The notes beneath the pieces were generated by a model, which saw nothing but the letters and a program-made list of their open reading frames with translations, searched no databases and was not told the origin of the DNA. From positions 186,001-250,000 of the forward strand of contig NZ_CAJHAZ010000002.1 in the NCBI RefSeq assembly GCF_904846525.1: a stretch of 64,000 bases of DNA. Reading direction: 5' to 3'. Positions 16,888 to 25,144 of this stretch are shown here, piece by piece. This DNA is from Psychrobacter sp. 1044 (GTDB lineage: Bacteria; Pseudomonadota; Gammaproteobacteria; Pseudomonadales; Moraxellaceae). The first letter of the stretch is position 1. Each line of letters starts with the position of its first letter. Position numbers and translations under genes: made by a program.

Positions 16888-18186
16888 TTATAAAAAGGCT
16901 CGCAATATCTGATTGAGATAACGTTGACCCAATAGCGTTGGCTGTAGCCGCTCAGTATTGTCTACCAGCAATCCCTGAGTACTCAATTGCGCCACTTGTA
17001 CAGCAATATCATCGTAACTCAGCCCTGTCCTTGCGGTAAACATCGACCAAGCGACGCCATCATGTAGACGTAGCGCGTTCAGCATAAACTCACTCACCAA
17101 CTCCTCACTGTCAATTTCCTGCCAACCCACCATTTTTGGTGCGTTTCGTTTAACAGAAGAGTCAGTGTTATCTTGATAATCCACATAATCTTTAGGCAAT
17201 CGTGATTTACTAAAACGATAAATACCAGAATATGCTAGCAAGTCATTCTTTAAGCCATTCTCTGTTAATGCTGATGCTTCATGAGCAATCGTTACTTTAC
17301 CATGTGCACCCGCACCAATCGCTAGGTAGTCACCAAATTGCCAGTAATTAACATTGTGACGGCATGCTTTATCTGGCGCGCTTGCCCACGCGGATACTTC
17401 GTAATTGCGGTAGCCCAACTGCTGCAACAACGCTTGACCTGCCTGCTCAATATCTGCCAAGTTATCCTCATCTGGCAAAATCGGCTGGCTACGGTAAAAT
17501 ACAGTATTGGGCTCAATCGTTAATTGATACCAAGAAATATGCGTCGCCCCAGCATCATGCGCCATCTGGATATCGTTCAGCGCCTCATTCATCGTTTGCT
17601 GCGGTAACCCATGCATCAAATCGACATTGACTCGCTCAAACCCAGCCTCGCGAGCCGCACGAATCGCTGACAATGCTTGTGCAGGGTCATGTATGCGACC
17701 AAGGGTCTTGAGCTTATCAGCAGCAAAGCTTTGTACACCTATCGACAAACGATTGATACCCACCTCTAAATATTGGGCAAAAGGCGCATGCTCAAGCGTG
17801 CCCGGATTGGCTTCCATCGTCACTTCAATGCCATCAGCAAACTTAAAAATGTTGCGTAAGCCAGTAAACAATCGCTGGTATTGCACAATGGGTAGCAGTG
17901 AAGGCGTACCACCACCGATAAAAATCGAACTGATTTCACGCGCTTGGGTTAACGACTGCTGCATGGCGGCATCTGACAGCAGCGCATCCACATATTCGTC
18001 ATACATAGATAGCTGCATATCCATCGGCAGCTCATGCGAATTAAAATCACAATAAGGGCATTTTTTGACACACCACGGGATATGAATATAAAGCGCCAGT
18101 GGAATGGCGCTTACCTGTATCCCACTCGCAGTCTTATTAGAGATGCTGAGATTATCAGAAAAATGGTCAGATTTAATATTTGACAT
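16888..18186 (-). CDS. hemW: Radical SAM heme chaperone HemW
   Basis: A 432-residue radical SAM protein of the HemN/HemW group. The [4Fe-4S]-binding CxxxCxxC is Cys39, Cys43 and Cys46 (WCVKKCPYCDF), and GGGTPSLLP follows. It lacks the extra N-terminal features of true coproporphyrinogen dehydrogenase HemN and fits HemW, which delivers heme to apo-proteins; HemW was formerly annotated as an oxygen-independent coproporphyrinogen oxidase. Length is longer than E. coli HemW (378), mainly by an N-terminal leader of about 28 residues and an insertion near residues 300-360. A small hydrophobic ORF lies 24 bp upstream. Confidence 0.9.
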   Translation of the reverse strand: MSNIKSDHFSDNLSISNKTASGIQVSAIPLALYIHIPWCVKKCPYCDFNSHELPMDMQLSMYDEYVDALLSDAAMQQSLTQAREISSIFIGGGTPSLLPIVQYQRLFTGLRNIFKFADGIEVTMEANPGTLEHAPFAQYLEVGINRLSIGVQSFAADKLKTLGRIHDPAQALSAIRAAREAGFERVNVDLMHGLPQQTMNEALNDIQMAHDAGATHISWYQLTIEPNTVFYRSQPILPDEDNLADIEQAGQALLQQLGYRNYEVSAWASAPDKACRHNVNYWQFGDYLAIGAGAHGKVTIAHEASALTENGLKNDLLAYSGIYRFSKSRLPKDYVDYQDNTDSSVKRNAPKMVGWQEIDSEELVSEFMLNALRLHDGVAWSMFTARTGLSYDDIAVQVAQLSTQGLLVDNTERLQPTLLGQRYLNQILRAFL

Positions 18187-18210
18187 AAACGAAGGTATCT
18201 ATAAAAAAGG

Positions 18211-18390
18211 TTACATAAATGGATGACTGCTGTCACTAGCAGAAAGTAGCGCTAGGATAACGGCTAATGTGATTAAAAAAAAGGCTATCTTAAAGAAAAG
18301 CCGATCAATAACAAAACCAATCACAAACATGCATGTTAACCCTGTACTTTTATAGGCAAAATAGTGAAGAATGATGGCATAAAATGACAT
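18211..18390 (-). CDS. Possible 59-residue two-helix membrane protein
   Basis: An open frame on the hemW strand beginning MSFYAIILHYFAYKSTG and ending SASDSSHPFM, with two hydrophobic segments (FVIGFVIDRLFF and IAFFLITLAVILALLSA). Its stop is 24 bp before the hemW start, so it could be the first gene of a hemW transcript. The frame stays open upstream of the ATG almost to the EVE gene. No ribosome site is visible before ATG 18390; a shorter start near 18330 is possible. AT-rich DNA readily gives hydrophobic frames, so this may be chance. Confidence 0.3.
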   Translation of the reverse strand: MSFYAIILHYFAYKSTGLTCMFVIGFVIDRLFFKIAFFLITLAVILALLSASDSSHPFM

Positions 18391-18447
18391 TGCATACAGT
18401 GATATTGCAAATAATGAATGGCTGATAATGATAAATAGGATAAAGAT

Positions 18448-18942
18448 ATGGCTTATTGGTTAATGAAGTCCAACCCCAAGTTTTTTGGTATTGATGATTT
18501 GCAACGCCTAGAGACCGACAGTTGGGATGGTGTGCGCAATTACCGCGCTCGTAACTTCATGCGTGACGAGATGCAGGTCGGCGACAAGGTGTTCTTTTAT
18601 CACTCTAGCGCTAAGCCGTCTGGCGTCGCTGGCATCATGACGGTAAGCAAAGCAGGCTACCCTGACCCTTGCCAGTTCCATCCTGAGCACCGTCATTACG
18701 ATCCTATTGCCACCGAAGATGAGCCACGATGGTATATGGTAGACGTCACTTTTAAGCAAGCATTTATTGATATTCTACCACTATCAGCCCTTAAATTTTT
18801 ACCCGCACTTGAGGATTCATTATTAATGAGAAAAGGCTGTGAGCAACTTACCGTGATTCCACTAGATCCCAAACACTGGTACACCATTATGTATATGGCA
18901 GAAACACTTAACCTACTATCTGAGCAACCAGTGGTGAGATAG
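18448..18942 (+). CDS. EVE-domain (PUA-like) protein
   Basis: A 164-residue single-domain EVE protein. YWLMKSNPKFFGIDDL opens the domain, WDGVRNYRARNFMRDEMQVGD is its signature block near residues 26-46, and GVAGIMTVSKAGYPD is the second. EVE domains are PUA-like folds that in known cases recognise modified bases in DNA or RNA; the cellular role of free-standing bacterial forms is not settled. AGGATAAAG precedes ATG 18448. It is divergent from hemW and the small ORF before it. No restriction genes are nearby, so a defence role has no local support. Confidence 0.88.
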   Translation: MAYWLMKSNPKFFGIDDLQRLETDSWDGVRNYRARNFMRDEMQVGDKVFFYHSSAKPSGVAGIMTVSKAGYPDPCQFHPEHRHYDPIATEDEPRWYMVDVTFKQAFIDILPLSALKFLPALEDSLLMRKGCEQLTVIPLDPKHWYTIMYMAETLNLLSEQPVVR

Positions 18943-19090
18943 CAACGATTGAGTAAGGTTTTTAGTGTTATCAACGAACACTTATTGATACGCTGCCTGC
19001 AAAAAATTTGCTATATTTGCGATTTATGCTCAACAATTCATTTCTCGACCTTCTTTATCACACCTTTATCCCCATTATCAGGACCCGCTT

Positions 19091-20131
19091 ATGAGCGCAC
19101 CCAAACTACTATTATCTGTATTAATCGTCAGCATGTTCAGTCTGACCCTTAGCGCCTGTGGCAGTGACGGGGACAAGGTCAAAGAGGAATATGACCGAAT
19201 AGAAGATCAGGTGAAAGATGAATATGATCGTGTGGAAGACAAGGTCAAAGAGAAGTATAAAGAAGTCGAAGATAAGCTTAGCGATGATGAAAAGTCCATG
19301 GCTGAGATTTTGGAGTCGGTATTTTTACCAGAAGAATCACTCGATAATTTCTTGGATAAAATAACCCCAGAAGGCGGTCGCGGCGGTTTATATGTCGGAC
19401 ACTTCATTGAGATTGACGATGGTGACAGCGACGATATCGATATCGGTGCCGTTTACTTTGATATCAGTAAAGATGGCGCTGGCAGCGTCGATGGTAGCGT
19501 TAGTTATCAGCAGCAAGCCTGCCAAGAAAACAATACTTTGGGTATCAACTCAGCCATCAAGGTTGACAACTATATCGCGGGTAAAATAACAGGCAGTCTC
19601 GATACGTTAGCGTTTTTAGACATTAAATATGTCAATGATTTGGGCGTAGAAACACCAAACTTATTAACCACCTTTGCGGGGAGCTTTGAGGAAAAAGAAG
19701 CAGGATCACCTTGGAGAGGTAGCTTTGAGTATCAGGATGGCCTTGGCGGTAAAAAACTAACCAGTAGCGAAAAAAATTGCAACGTCACCTACACCATCAG
19801 CGATCGCTCTAACTTTAAGACGTACCAACTTGATTATAGTCTGGGCAAAATGACTCTTGATATCATCGGTAATGGCAGTCAAAAGACCGTCACTTGGCAA
19901 AATCCTGCCAATACCAAGTATTTACTGGTCAGCCAAATTGATGTCAATAAAGCCGAGTCTGGTGCCAACGGCTATGTGCAGAACGTGATATTAAGTAATC
20001 TTGAAACACAGTTTGCCCCTGTCATTCCAGCCATGTCCACCAATTACGTGATTGTCGTGCAAGCATTTGATGCCAATAATACCTTGATTGGCTATCAAGC
20101 GGTGGTGCAAGATTTACCTGAGTCGCTATAA
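19091..20131 (+). CDS. Lipoprotein with 11-residue coiled-coil repeats
   Basis: A 346-residue predicted lipoprotein of unknown function. The signal peptide ends at lipobox LSAC (Cys23). Directly after it come three 11-residue repeats of the form VKxEYxxxEDx (about residues 30-62), highly charged and likely helical, as a spacer from the membrane. The remainder (about 75-346) is beta-type in look, with Asp-rich DDGDSDDIDIG near 117-128 and two Cys (about residues 143 and 230) that could form a disulfide. AGGA precedes ATG 19091. I recognise no named family; it may be exposed at the outer membrane. Confidence 0.8.
   Translation: MSAPKLLLSVLIVSMFSLTLSACGSDGDKVKEEYDRIEDQVKDEYDRVEDKVKEKYKEVEDKLSDDEKSMAEILESVFLPEESLDNFLDKITPEGGRGGLYVGHFIEIDDGDSDDIDIGAVYFDISKDGAGSVDGSVSYQQQACQENNTLGINSAIKVDNYIAGKITGSLDTLAFLDIKYVNDLGVETPNLLTTFAGSFEEKEAGSPWRGSFEYQDGLGGKKLTSSEKNCNVTYTISDRSNFKTYQLDYSLGKMTLDIIGNGSQKTVTWQNPANTKYLLVSQIDVNKAESGANGYVQNVILSNLETQFAPVIPAMSTNYVIVVQAFDANNTLIGYQAVVQDLPESL
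19178..19276 (+). repeat. Three 33-bp tandem repeats coding VKxEYxxxEDx
   Basis: Three consecutive 33-bp units inside the lipoprotein gene code for 11-residue charged repeats. They are diverged at the DNA level, more at synonymous than coding positions, suggesting selection for the helix. Confidence 0.75.
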
Positions 20132-20286
20132 ATATGTGCTGATGTGCCTATAAGTTAGAACGGTTATCGTCAAGTGCACATTTTATGGAATCGATTACCT
20201 TTCATAGTCAGTTTTTAAGATCAATACAACGCTTTTAAAGCGTTGACATCATAGCGTGGCTTCTTTACCATTCTATTTATTTATGA

Positions 20287-20325
20287 CCTGTCAATCCACT
20301 GCTTGGATTGACGGGTTATTTTTAT
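20287..20325 (+). terminator. Terminator of the coiled-coil lipoprotein gene
   Basis: CCTGTCAATCCA / TGGATTGACGGG stem with a short loop, followed by a T-rich run (TTATTTTTATTTTT). Confidence 0.8.
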
Positions 20326-20459
20326 TTTTGTGCCTGACTTTTTTTGCATACTCTGTCTATATGGGCTTGCTCATATTATTTATCGGAGTATTATCGTCGG
20401 CACGACTCCCCCTTTTACATCCAGCCAAAAAACTGGATTGGCTTGGTTAAACTTGCTTA

Positions 20460-20565
20460 GGGCGTGTCCTCATTCTCATTTGCTTTTCTGCTCAAATTTT
20501 TGGTCATGGTATGACCGTCTCGCTATTGTTTTGTTGATGGCAATATTTGCTCATCTATCATAATT
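20460..20565 (+). mobile_element. Decayed copy of the TA-flanked inverted-repeat element
   Basis: The left end GGGCGTGTCCTCATT (20460-20474) follows TA at 20458-20459 and matches the ends at 1119 and 14867. Further on, GTCTCGCTATTG and GATGGCAAT with GCTCAT align with GTCTGCGCTATT, GACGGCAAT and TCTCAT in the right half of the intact copy. The right terminal repeat is no longer recognisable. It ends about 28 bp before the MATE start. Confidence 0.55.
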
Positions 20566-20592
20566 ACCGCAAAGAATAAAAAGTTGCTCACT

Positions 20593-21960
20593 ATGGTTTT
20601 CCCATTATCTTTTAGAGATTTTAAAAGCTACAGCTTACGCTTAGGCGTGCTCGCGCTTCCTATTCTAATTACTCAGTTTTGCCAAGCAGCACTTGGTGTG
20701 GTCGATGCTATCATGGCAGGTCAAGTCTCCGCGCTTGATTTGGCGGCCGTCGCCGTTGGCTCTGGTATTTGGCTGCCGCTGTTTTTATTAGCCACTGGTA
20801 TTTTAATCGCCACCACCCCTCTTATTGGTGAGGCGATTGGTCAAAATAAGCACCATCAAGTGCCGCATATCACGCAGCAGTCTTTATGGACCGCTAGTGT
20901 CATTGGTATTATGGGCTTTATCATCGTTAATTTAGCACCCAATGTACTTGGGATCATGGGTGTGCCTGAAAACATCCAACCGATAGCAACGCAGTATTTG
21001 CATGGCGTGTCGTTTGGTTTTCCCGCACTGGCAGTCTATGCGGTACTACGCAGTTATTGCGAAGCACTTGGGCGACCTGAGCCGGTGACAGTAATTAGTA
21101 TTATCGGACTACTTGCCGATATTCCCCTTAACTATATTTTTATCCACGGTCTGTTTGGTATGCCCGAAATGGGCGGCGCAGGCTGCGGGGTCGCAACGGC
21201 AATAGTGTTATGGATAAATGTTTTATTACTGGCGGCTTATACCAGCTTTACTAAGCGACAGCAGTTTGCCAGCACGCGCTTCTTTTATGCCTTTGCCAGT
21301 CCTAATCGTGCACAGATTAAAAAGCTCCTTAAACTTGGTATTCCGATTGGTATCTCTATCTTTTTTGAAGCCAGTTTGTTCAGCTTGGGCGCTCTTGTTA
21401 TCAGTCCATTAGGTGAGCTAGCAACCGCATCGCATCAGGTGGCATTAGCGGTGACTTCCCAGCTGTTTATGATTCCGATATCGGTCGCTATGGCACTGAC
21501 AATCATGGTATCCAATCGTTTTGGCGAAAAAAACCTCATGGCGTTACGTCAAGTGCAAGCTACTGGTCTTATTTGGACAGTATTGATTGCACTCACGTGT
21601 ATGATTGGTATTTGGCTATTTAGGCCGCAATTGGCAGCCGCATTCTCTGATAACCCAGCCGTTATCACGCAATCTATGCATTTACTTATTTTTGCTCTTG
21701 GTTATCAGCTGTTCGATGGTTGGCAAGTCAACGTCGCTGGTATATTGCGCGGCATGCAAGACACCACGATACCAATGTGGGTCACGTTGTTCTGTTACTG
21801 GCTGGTGGCATTGCCACTCGGTGTTTATTTGGTGCGCTTCACCGATATAGGCGCACAAGGGTTTTGGATGGCATTAATCACAGGTTTATTCTTATCGTCT
21901 ATTCTACTCACCCTACGCCTGCGCTATCAACAAAAGCGTCTGACGACGATGTGGGGTTAA
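20593..21960 (+). CDS. MATE-family multidrug efflux transporter
   Basis: A 455-residue integral membrane protein of the MATE (NorM-like) family, which exports cationic drugs in exchange for Na+ or H+. About 12 hydrophobic segments are spread over the length; the N-lobe begins RLGVLALPILITQFCQAALGVVDAIMAGQVSALDLAAVAVG, a typical MATE opening with the VDAIMAG motif, and the second lobe begins near residue 240 (IKKLLKLGIPIGISIFFEASLFSLG). The frame extends to a TTG at 20584; I use ATG 20593. Neither start has a strong ribosome site. A decayed inverted-repeat element forms its upstream region. Confidence 0.92.
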   Translation: MVFPLSFRDFKSYSLRLGVLALPILITQFCQAALGVVDAIMAGQVSALDLAAVAVGSGIWLPLFLLATGILIATTPLIGEAIGQNKHHQVPHITQQSLWTASVIGIMGFIIVNLAPNVLGIMGVPENIQPIATQYLHGVSFGFPALAVYAVLRSYCEALGRPEPVTVISIIGLLADIPLNYIFIHGLFGMPEMGGAGCGVATAIVLWINVLLLAAYTSFTKRQQFASTRFFYAFASPNRAQIKKLLKLGIPIGISIFFEASLFSLGALVISPLGELATASHQVALAVTSQLFMIPISVAMALTIMVSNRFGEKNLMALRQVQATGLIWTVLIALTCMIGIWLFRPQLAAAFSDNPAVITQSMHLLIFALGYQLFDGWQVNVAGILRGMQDTTIPMWVTLFCYWLVALPLGVYLVRFTDIGAQGFWMALITGLFLSSILLTLRLRYQQKRLTTMWG

Positions 21961-22210
21961 TGCATCAGCTATACTGATGTAAATGCAGTATCTACTAACC
22001 ATGACTAGCGCTACATGGTCACATAGACTATGATAAATCATTAAGCATTTCTTACTCGTAAGAAATGCTTACGTCATAATATGTAAAAAAACTCAGTTAA
22101 CAACTGTACATCGATTGCTCATTGCCATGAATATAGGTATCATTAGCAATTACCTACACAATATTTAGTTACACTATTTCTTGAAATTAGTAGAAGGCAA
22201 AATTAAAACT

Positions 22211-22639
22211 ATGGATATTGAAAAAATACGCACCCTAATCGCCCTCATGGAAGAAAGTGAACTGGTTAATTTAGAAATCAGCTCAGATGATGAACACATC
22301 AGCTTAACTCGTCACTATGATGCGCCTGCACCGACCATGATGGCCGCACCTGCTGCTGGCATTGCCCCTATCACTGCTGAAGCAAAGCCAGCGGTAAAAG
22401 CAGGTAGCGTTGAGACATCACCGATGGTTGGTGTTTATTACTCAGCCCCTAGCCCTAATGATCCGCCATTCGTAAAGGTCGGACAAAAGGTGCAAGCTGG
22501 TGACACATTGGGCATCATCGAAGCCATGAAAATTATGAATCCTCTTGAGGCAACGCAAAGTGGTGTCGTTGACGAAATCTTAGTCAATAATTCCGAAGTG
22601 GTACAGTTTGGTCAACCCGTCATACGCTATAGAGCTTAA
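22211..22639 (+). CDS. accB: Biotin carboxyl carrier protein of acetyl-CoA carboxylase
   Basis: A 142-residue BCCP subunit. The N-terminal helix MDIEKIRTLIALMEESELVNLEIS, an Ala/Pro-rich linker (about residues 40-65) and the C-terminal biotinyl domain with EAMKIMN, biotinylated Lys at about 107, are all present. Start is ATG 22211; a frame extension to TTG 22181 has no family support. accC follows 154 bp later on the same strand, the usual accBC pair feeding fatty acid synthesis. Confidence 0.95.
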   Translation: MDIEKIRTLIALMEESELVNLEISSDDEHISLTRHYDAPAPTMMAAPAAGIAPITAEAKPAVKAGSVETSPMVGVYYSAPSPNDPPFVKVGQKVQAGDTLGIIEAMKIMNPLEATQSGVVDEILVNNSEVVQFGQPVIRYRA

Positions 22640-22793
22640 CGACACTGTTTACCAACCTTTACCTCATTATGATAGAGATTTCGTTATCATTTGGCATTTT
22701 AGCTTGAGTTATTTTATCTTTATCGTAGCTCGATTTAATGGTGCCTAAAATAACGACTCTATCAATGACCGCCGCTTCGACAAGGATGACCCC

Positions 22794-24155
22794 ATGATAA
22801 AAAAACTGCTCATCGCCAATAGAGGTGAGATTGCCCTACGTATCGTTCGAGCCTGCAAAGCCCTTGGCATAGAGACCGTCGGTGTCTACTCCACAGCTGA
22901 TGCAAACTTGATGCACCTGCGCTTTGTTGATGAGGCAATCTGTATTGGCAAACCCAATGCCAATCAAAGCTATCTTGATATCAATACTATTTTAACCGCA
23001 GCTGAAATCACTGGTGCCGACGCTATCCATCCGGGTTATGGTTTTTTGGCTGAAAATGCTGAATTCGCTGAACGCGTCGAAGAAGCAGGTCTCACTTTCG
23101 TTGGTCCTAATGCTGATCATATTCGATTAATGGGCAATAAAGTCTCTGCCATTAATGCGATGAAAAAAGCTGGCGTACCGACCGTCCCTGGTTCAGTGGG
23201 CGCGGTAACGTTGCATAATGCTGAAGAGCAAGCACGCCATATCGGCTTTCCGTTATTGATTAAAGCCGCTTCTGGCGGCGGCGGTCGCGGTATGCGGGTG
23301 GTTGAGCGCTTCGAAGAAGTCATTGGTCAAGTACAAGCTGCTAAGCAAGAAGCTGAGCTGTGGTTTGGCGATGATACCGTGTATATGGAACGCTACCTAC
23401 AAAATCCGCGCCACGTAGAGATACAAGTGCTTGGCGATGGTAATGGTAATGCCATTCACTTATACGATCGAGATTGTTCATTGCAACGTCGCCACCAAAA
23501 AGTATTAGAGGAAGCCCCTGCGCCTGATATCCCTGACGATGTACGTCAGCCTATCTTAGACGCTTGCGTCAAAGCATGTGAGTTGGTGAAATATCGCGGT
23601 GCGGGTACTTTTGAGTTTTTATTTGAAAATAATGAATACTTTTTTATTGAGATGAATACTCGTGTGCAAGTTGAGCATCCGGTAACTGAGATGATTACTG
23701 GCATCGACGTGGTCGTCGAGCAGCTAAAAATCGCAGCCGGCTACGGTTTGTCTTATCGTCAAAGCGAGATTGAAATTCAAGGCCATGCCATTGAATGTCG
23801 CATCAATGCTGAAGATCCAGCGACCTTTATGCCTTGTCCTGGTACAGTCACCCAGTTATTTGCCCCCAGTGGTGCTGGTGTACGCTTTGACTCGCACCTC
23901 TACCCGGGCTACGAGATTCCAAGCTATTATGACTCATTGATTGGCAAGCTTATTTGCCATGGTCAAACGCGCCAGCAAGCCGTCTCTAAGACGCTGCATG
24001 CACTCGATGAATTGGTGATTGAGGGTATTAAGACCAATATCCCACTGCATCGTGATGTCATTTTAGCAGATGACAATTTTATTCACGAAGCACAAAATAT
24101 TCATTACCTTGAAAGAGAGCTTTTAACTGGTAATAAAAAGAAGGCAGATGTATAA
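22794..24155 (+). CDS. accC: Biotin carboxylase subunit of acetyl-CoA carboxylase
   Basis: A 453-residue ATP-grasp enzyme that carboxylates biotin on AccB. It opens [20 protein letters not shown], has the glycine-rich ATP loop [12 protein letters not shown] near residue 159, the [21 protein letters not shown] block near 222, and [27 protein letters not shown] with the metal-binding Glu and Asn near 285. Length is normal (449 in E. coli). AAGGATGA precedes ATG 22794. Confidence 0.97.
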   Translation: MIKKLLIANRGEIALRIVRACKALGIETVGVYSTADANLMHLRFVDEAICIGKPNANQSYLDINTILTAAEITGADAIHPGYGFLAENAEFAERVEEAGLTFVGPNADHIRLMGNKVSAINAMKKAGVPTVPGSVGAVTLHNAEEQARHIGFPLLIKAASGGGGRGMRVVERFEEVIGQVQAAKQEAELWFGDDTVYMERYLQNPRHVEIQVLGDGNGNAIHLYDRDCSLQRRHQKVLEEAPAPDIPDDVRQPILDACVKACELVKYRGAGTFEFLFENNEYFFIEMNTRVQVEHPVTEMITGIDVVVEQLKIAAGYGLSYRQSEIEIQGHAIECRINAEDPATFMPCPGTVTQLFAPSGAGVRFDSHLYPGYEIPSYYDSLIGKLICHGQTRQQAVSKTLHALDELVIEGIKTNIPLHRDVILADDNFIHEAQNIHYLERELLTGNKKKADV

Positions 24156-24176
24156 CCTACTTTGATTTTTGTTAAA

Positions 24177-24218
24177 CATAAAAAATCGCTACCTATTTAG
24201 ATAGCGGTTTTTTATGTT
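24177..24218 (+). terminator. Terminator of accBC
   Basis: ACATAAAAAA...CGCTA / TAGCG...TTTTTTATGT stem-loop 20 bp after accC, with T-run; nearly symmetric, so it may also serve the convergent gene at 24265. Confidence 0.8.
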
Positions 24219-24264
24219 TCTATTTTAGAAAAAATGGTTTTAAGTTTTATAAATAAAGAAAATA

Positions 24265-24885
24265 CTACGGCAACACTCTATTAAAATTCATAAAGCATTC
24301 ATTACCATCAGGATCCGCACACCACTGCATTTGGTTGCCATCGTGGTTTAAAAACGCAATCAACGCTTCGTCAGTTTGGTCGATTTGGTTACCTGAACAA
24401 TCTACCTCATTGTTGTCATAGACTGTTTTTAGGGCAATAATGGGCAGCCCTTCTTCGCGGTGCGTGATTAGGTAACGACCATATGTCCACTCTTTGCCAC
24501 TCACTGCCCACATCTCATTATCGGCCGCAAAATTATATAGCTCGCGACACTGATTTGCTTTTTTGGCAGAGACCTTTAACTGGTTGTTGGTATTTGGCTT
24601 AATATTAAGGACGCGCTTTTCACTTTGCACAAGGACACCGCCTTCTGTGCCAGCAGTCACTTCTGGCTCATCAATTTTTGTCTGGTTCAGCTCTTTTGCT
24701 ACAGCTTGTCTGGCTTTGGCTTCTTTGGTCATCGTGATACTACTGTCCAAGTCGATTTCCCATTGTCCCGCGATAGCTGGGCTGATATGAGTGGTAATAG
24801 TTGGTTTAGTGACCACTTCGCCATTTACTGGCAATGACGCCAAAATAGCAGCCAATGAAAATGAAGCAAGTGAGATAGGTTCCAT
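24265..24885 (-). CDS. Hypothetical protein, probably exported
   Basis: About 206 residues starting MEPISLASFSLAAILASLPVNGEVV, which looks like a short hydrophobic export or anchor segment. AAGGTT lies 5 bp before ATG 24885; the frame extends to 24969 but that part lacks support. The C-terminal half has several Cys (CRELY, DCSGN, WCADPDGNECF) that could form disulfides outside the cytoplasm, and strands such as YGRYLITHREEGLPIIALKTVYD. I recognise no family. It is convergent with accBC and stands alone before leuA. Confidence 0.7.
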   Translation of the reverse strand: MEPISLASFSLAAILASLPVNGEVVTKPTITTHISPAIAGQWEIDLDSSITMTKEAKARQAVAKELNQTKIDEPEVTAGTEGGVLVQSEKRVLNIKPNTNNQLKVSAKKANQCRELYNFAADNEMWAVSGKEWTYGRYLITHREEGLPIIALKTVYDNNEVDCSGNQIDQTDEALIAFLNHDGNQMQWCADPDGNECFMNFNRVLP

Positions 24886-25060
24886 AATTAACCTTTTGTT
24901 TATAATAATATAATAGTATGAGTTATGTACATTAGCGTAAGTCTTAGACATCAAAAACACAAGTAACATTATGCTATTAGTCGTGATGCTTTAGCCAACT
25001 GCAAGATAGGCGATAGTCATAAATGTCTACTTTCTGCATATAGACTGTCGTTTTTCATGC

Positions 25061-25110
25061 AAAAAATAACGCCATCGCTTTACTTGCCAAAGACAAGAAG
25101 CGACAGCGTT
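25061..25110 (-). terminator. Terminator of leuA
   Basis: On the minus strand AACGCTGTCGCTT and AAGCGATGGCGTT pair imperfectly around a loop and are followed by TATTTTTT. It lies about 35 bp after the leuA stop. Confidence 0.65.
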
Positions 25111-25144
25111 ATAGCTACAAGTTATTAAGACGATCATAAAAACA

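Larger units (their letters stand above)
20132..20592. other. Gene-free stretch with terminator and decayed element
   Basis: No coding frame here has a ribosome site or recognisable product. It holds the terminator at 20287-20325 and the decayed inverted-repeat element from 20460, and otherwise AT-rich sequence before the MATE gene. Confidence 0.6.

Noticed and set aside
17627..18055. 142-codon frame opposite hemW
   Set aside because: Antisense shadow of a well-supported gene, Ser/Ala-rich with no recognisable domain.
20256..20563. Two overlapping short frames upstream of the MATE gene
   Set aside because: They run through a terminator and the decayed inverted-repeat element; hydrophobic content follows AT-richness.
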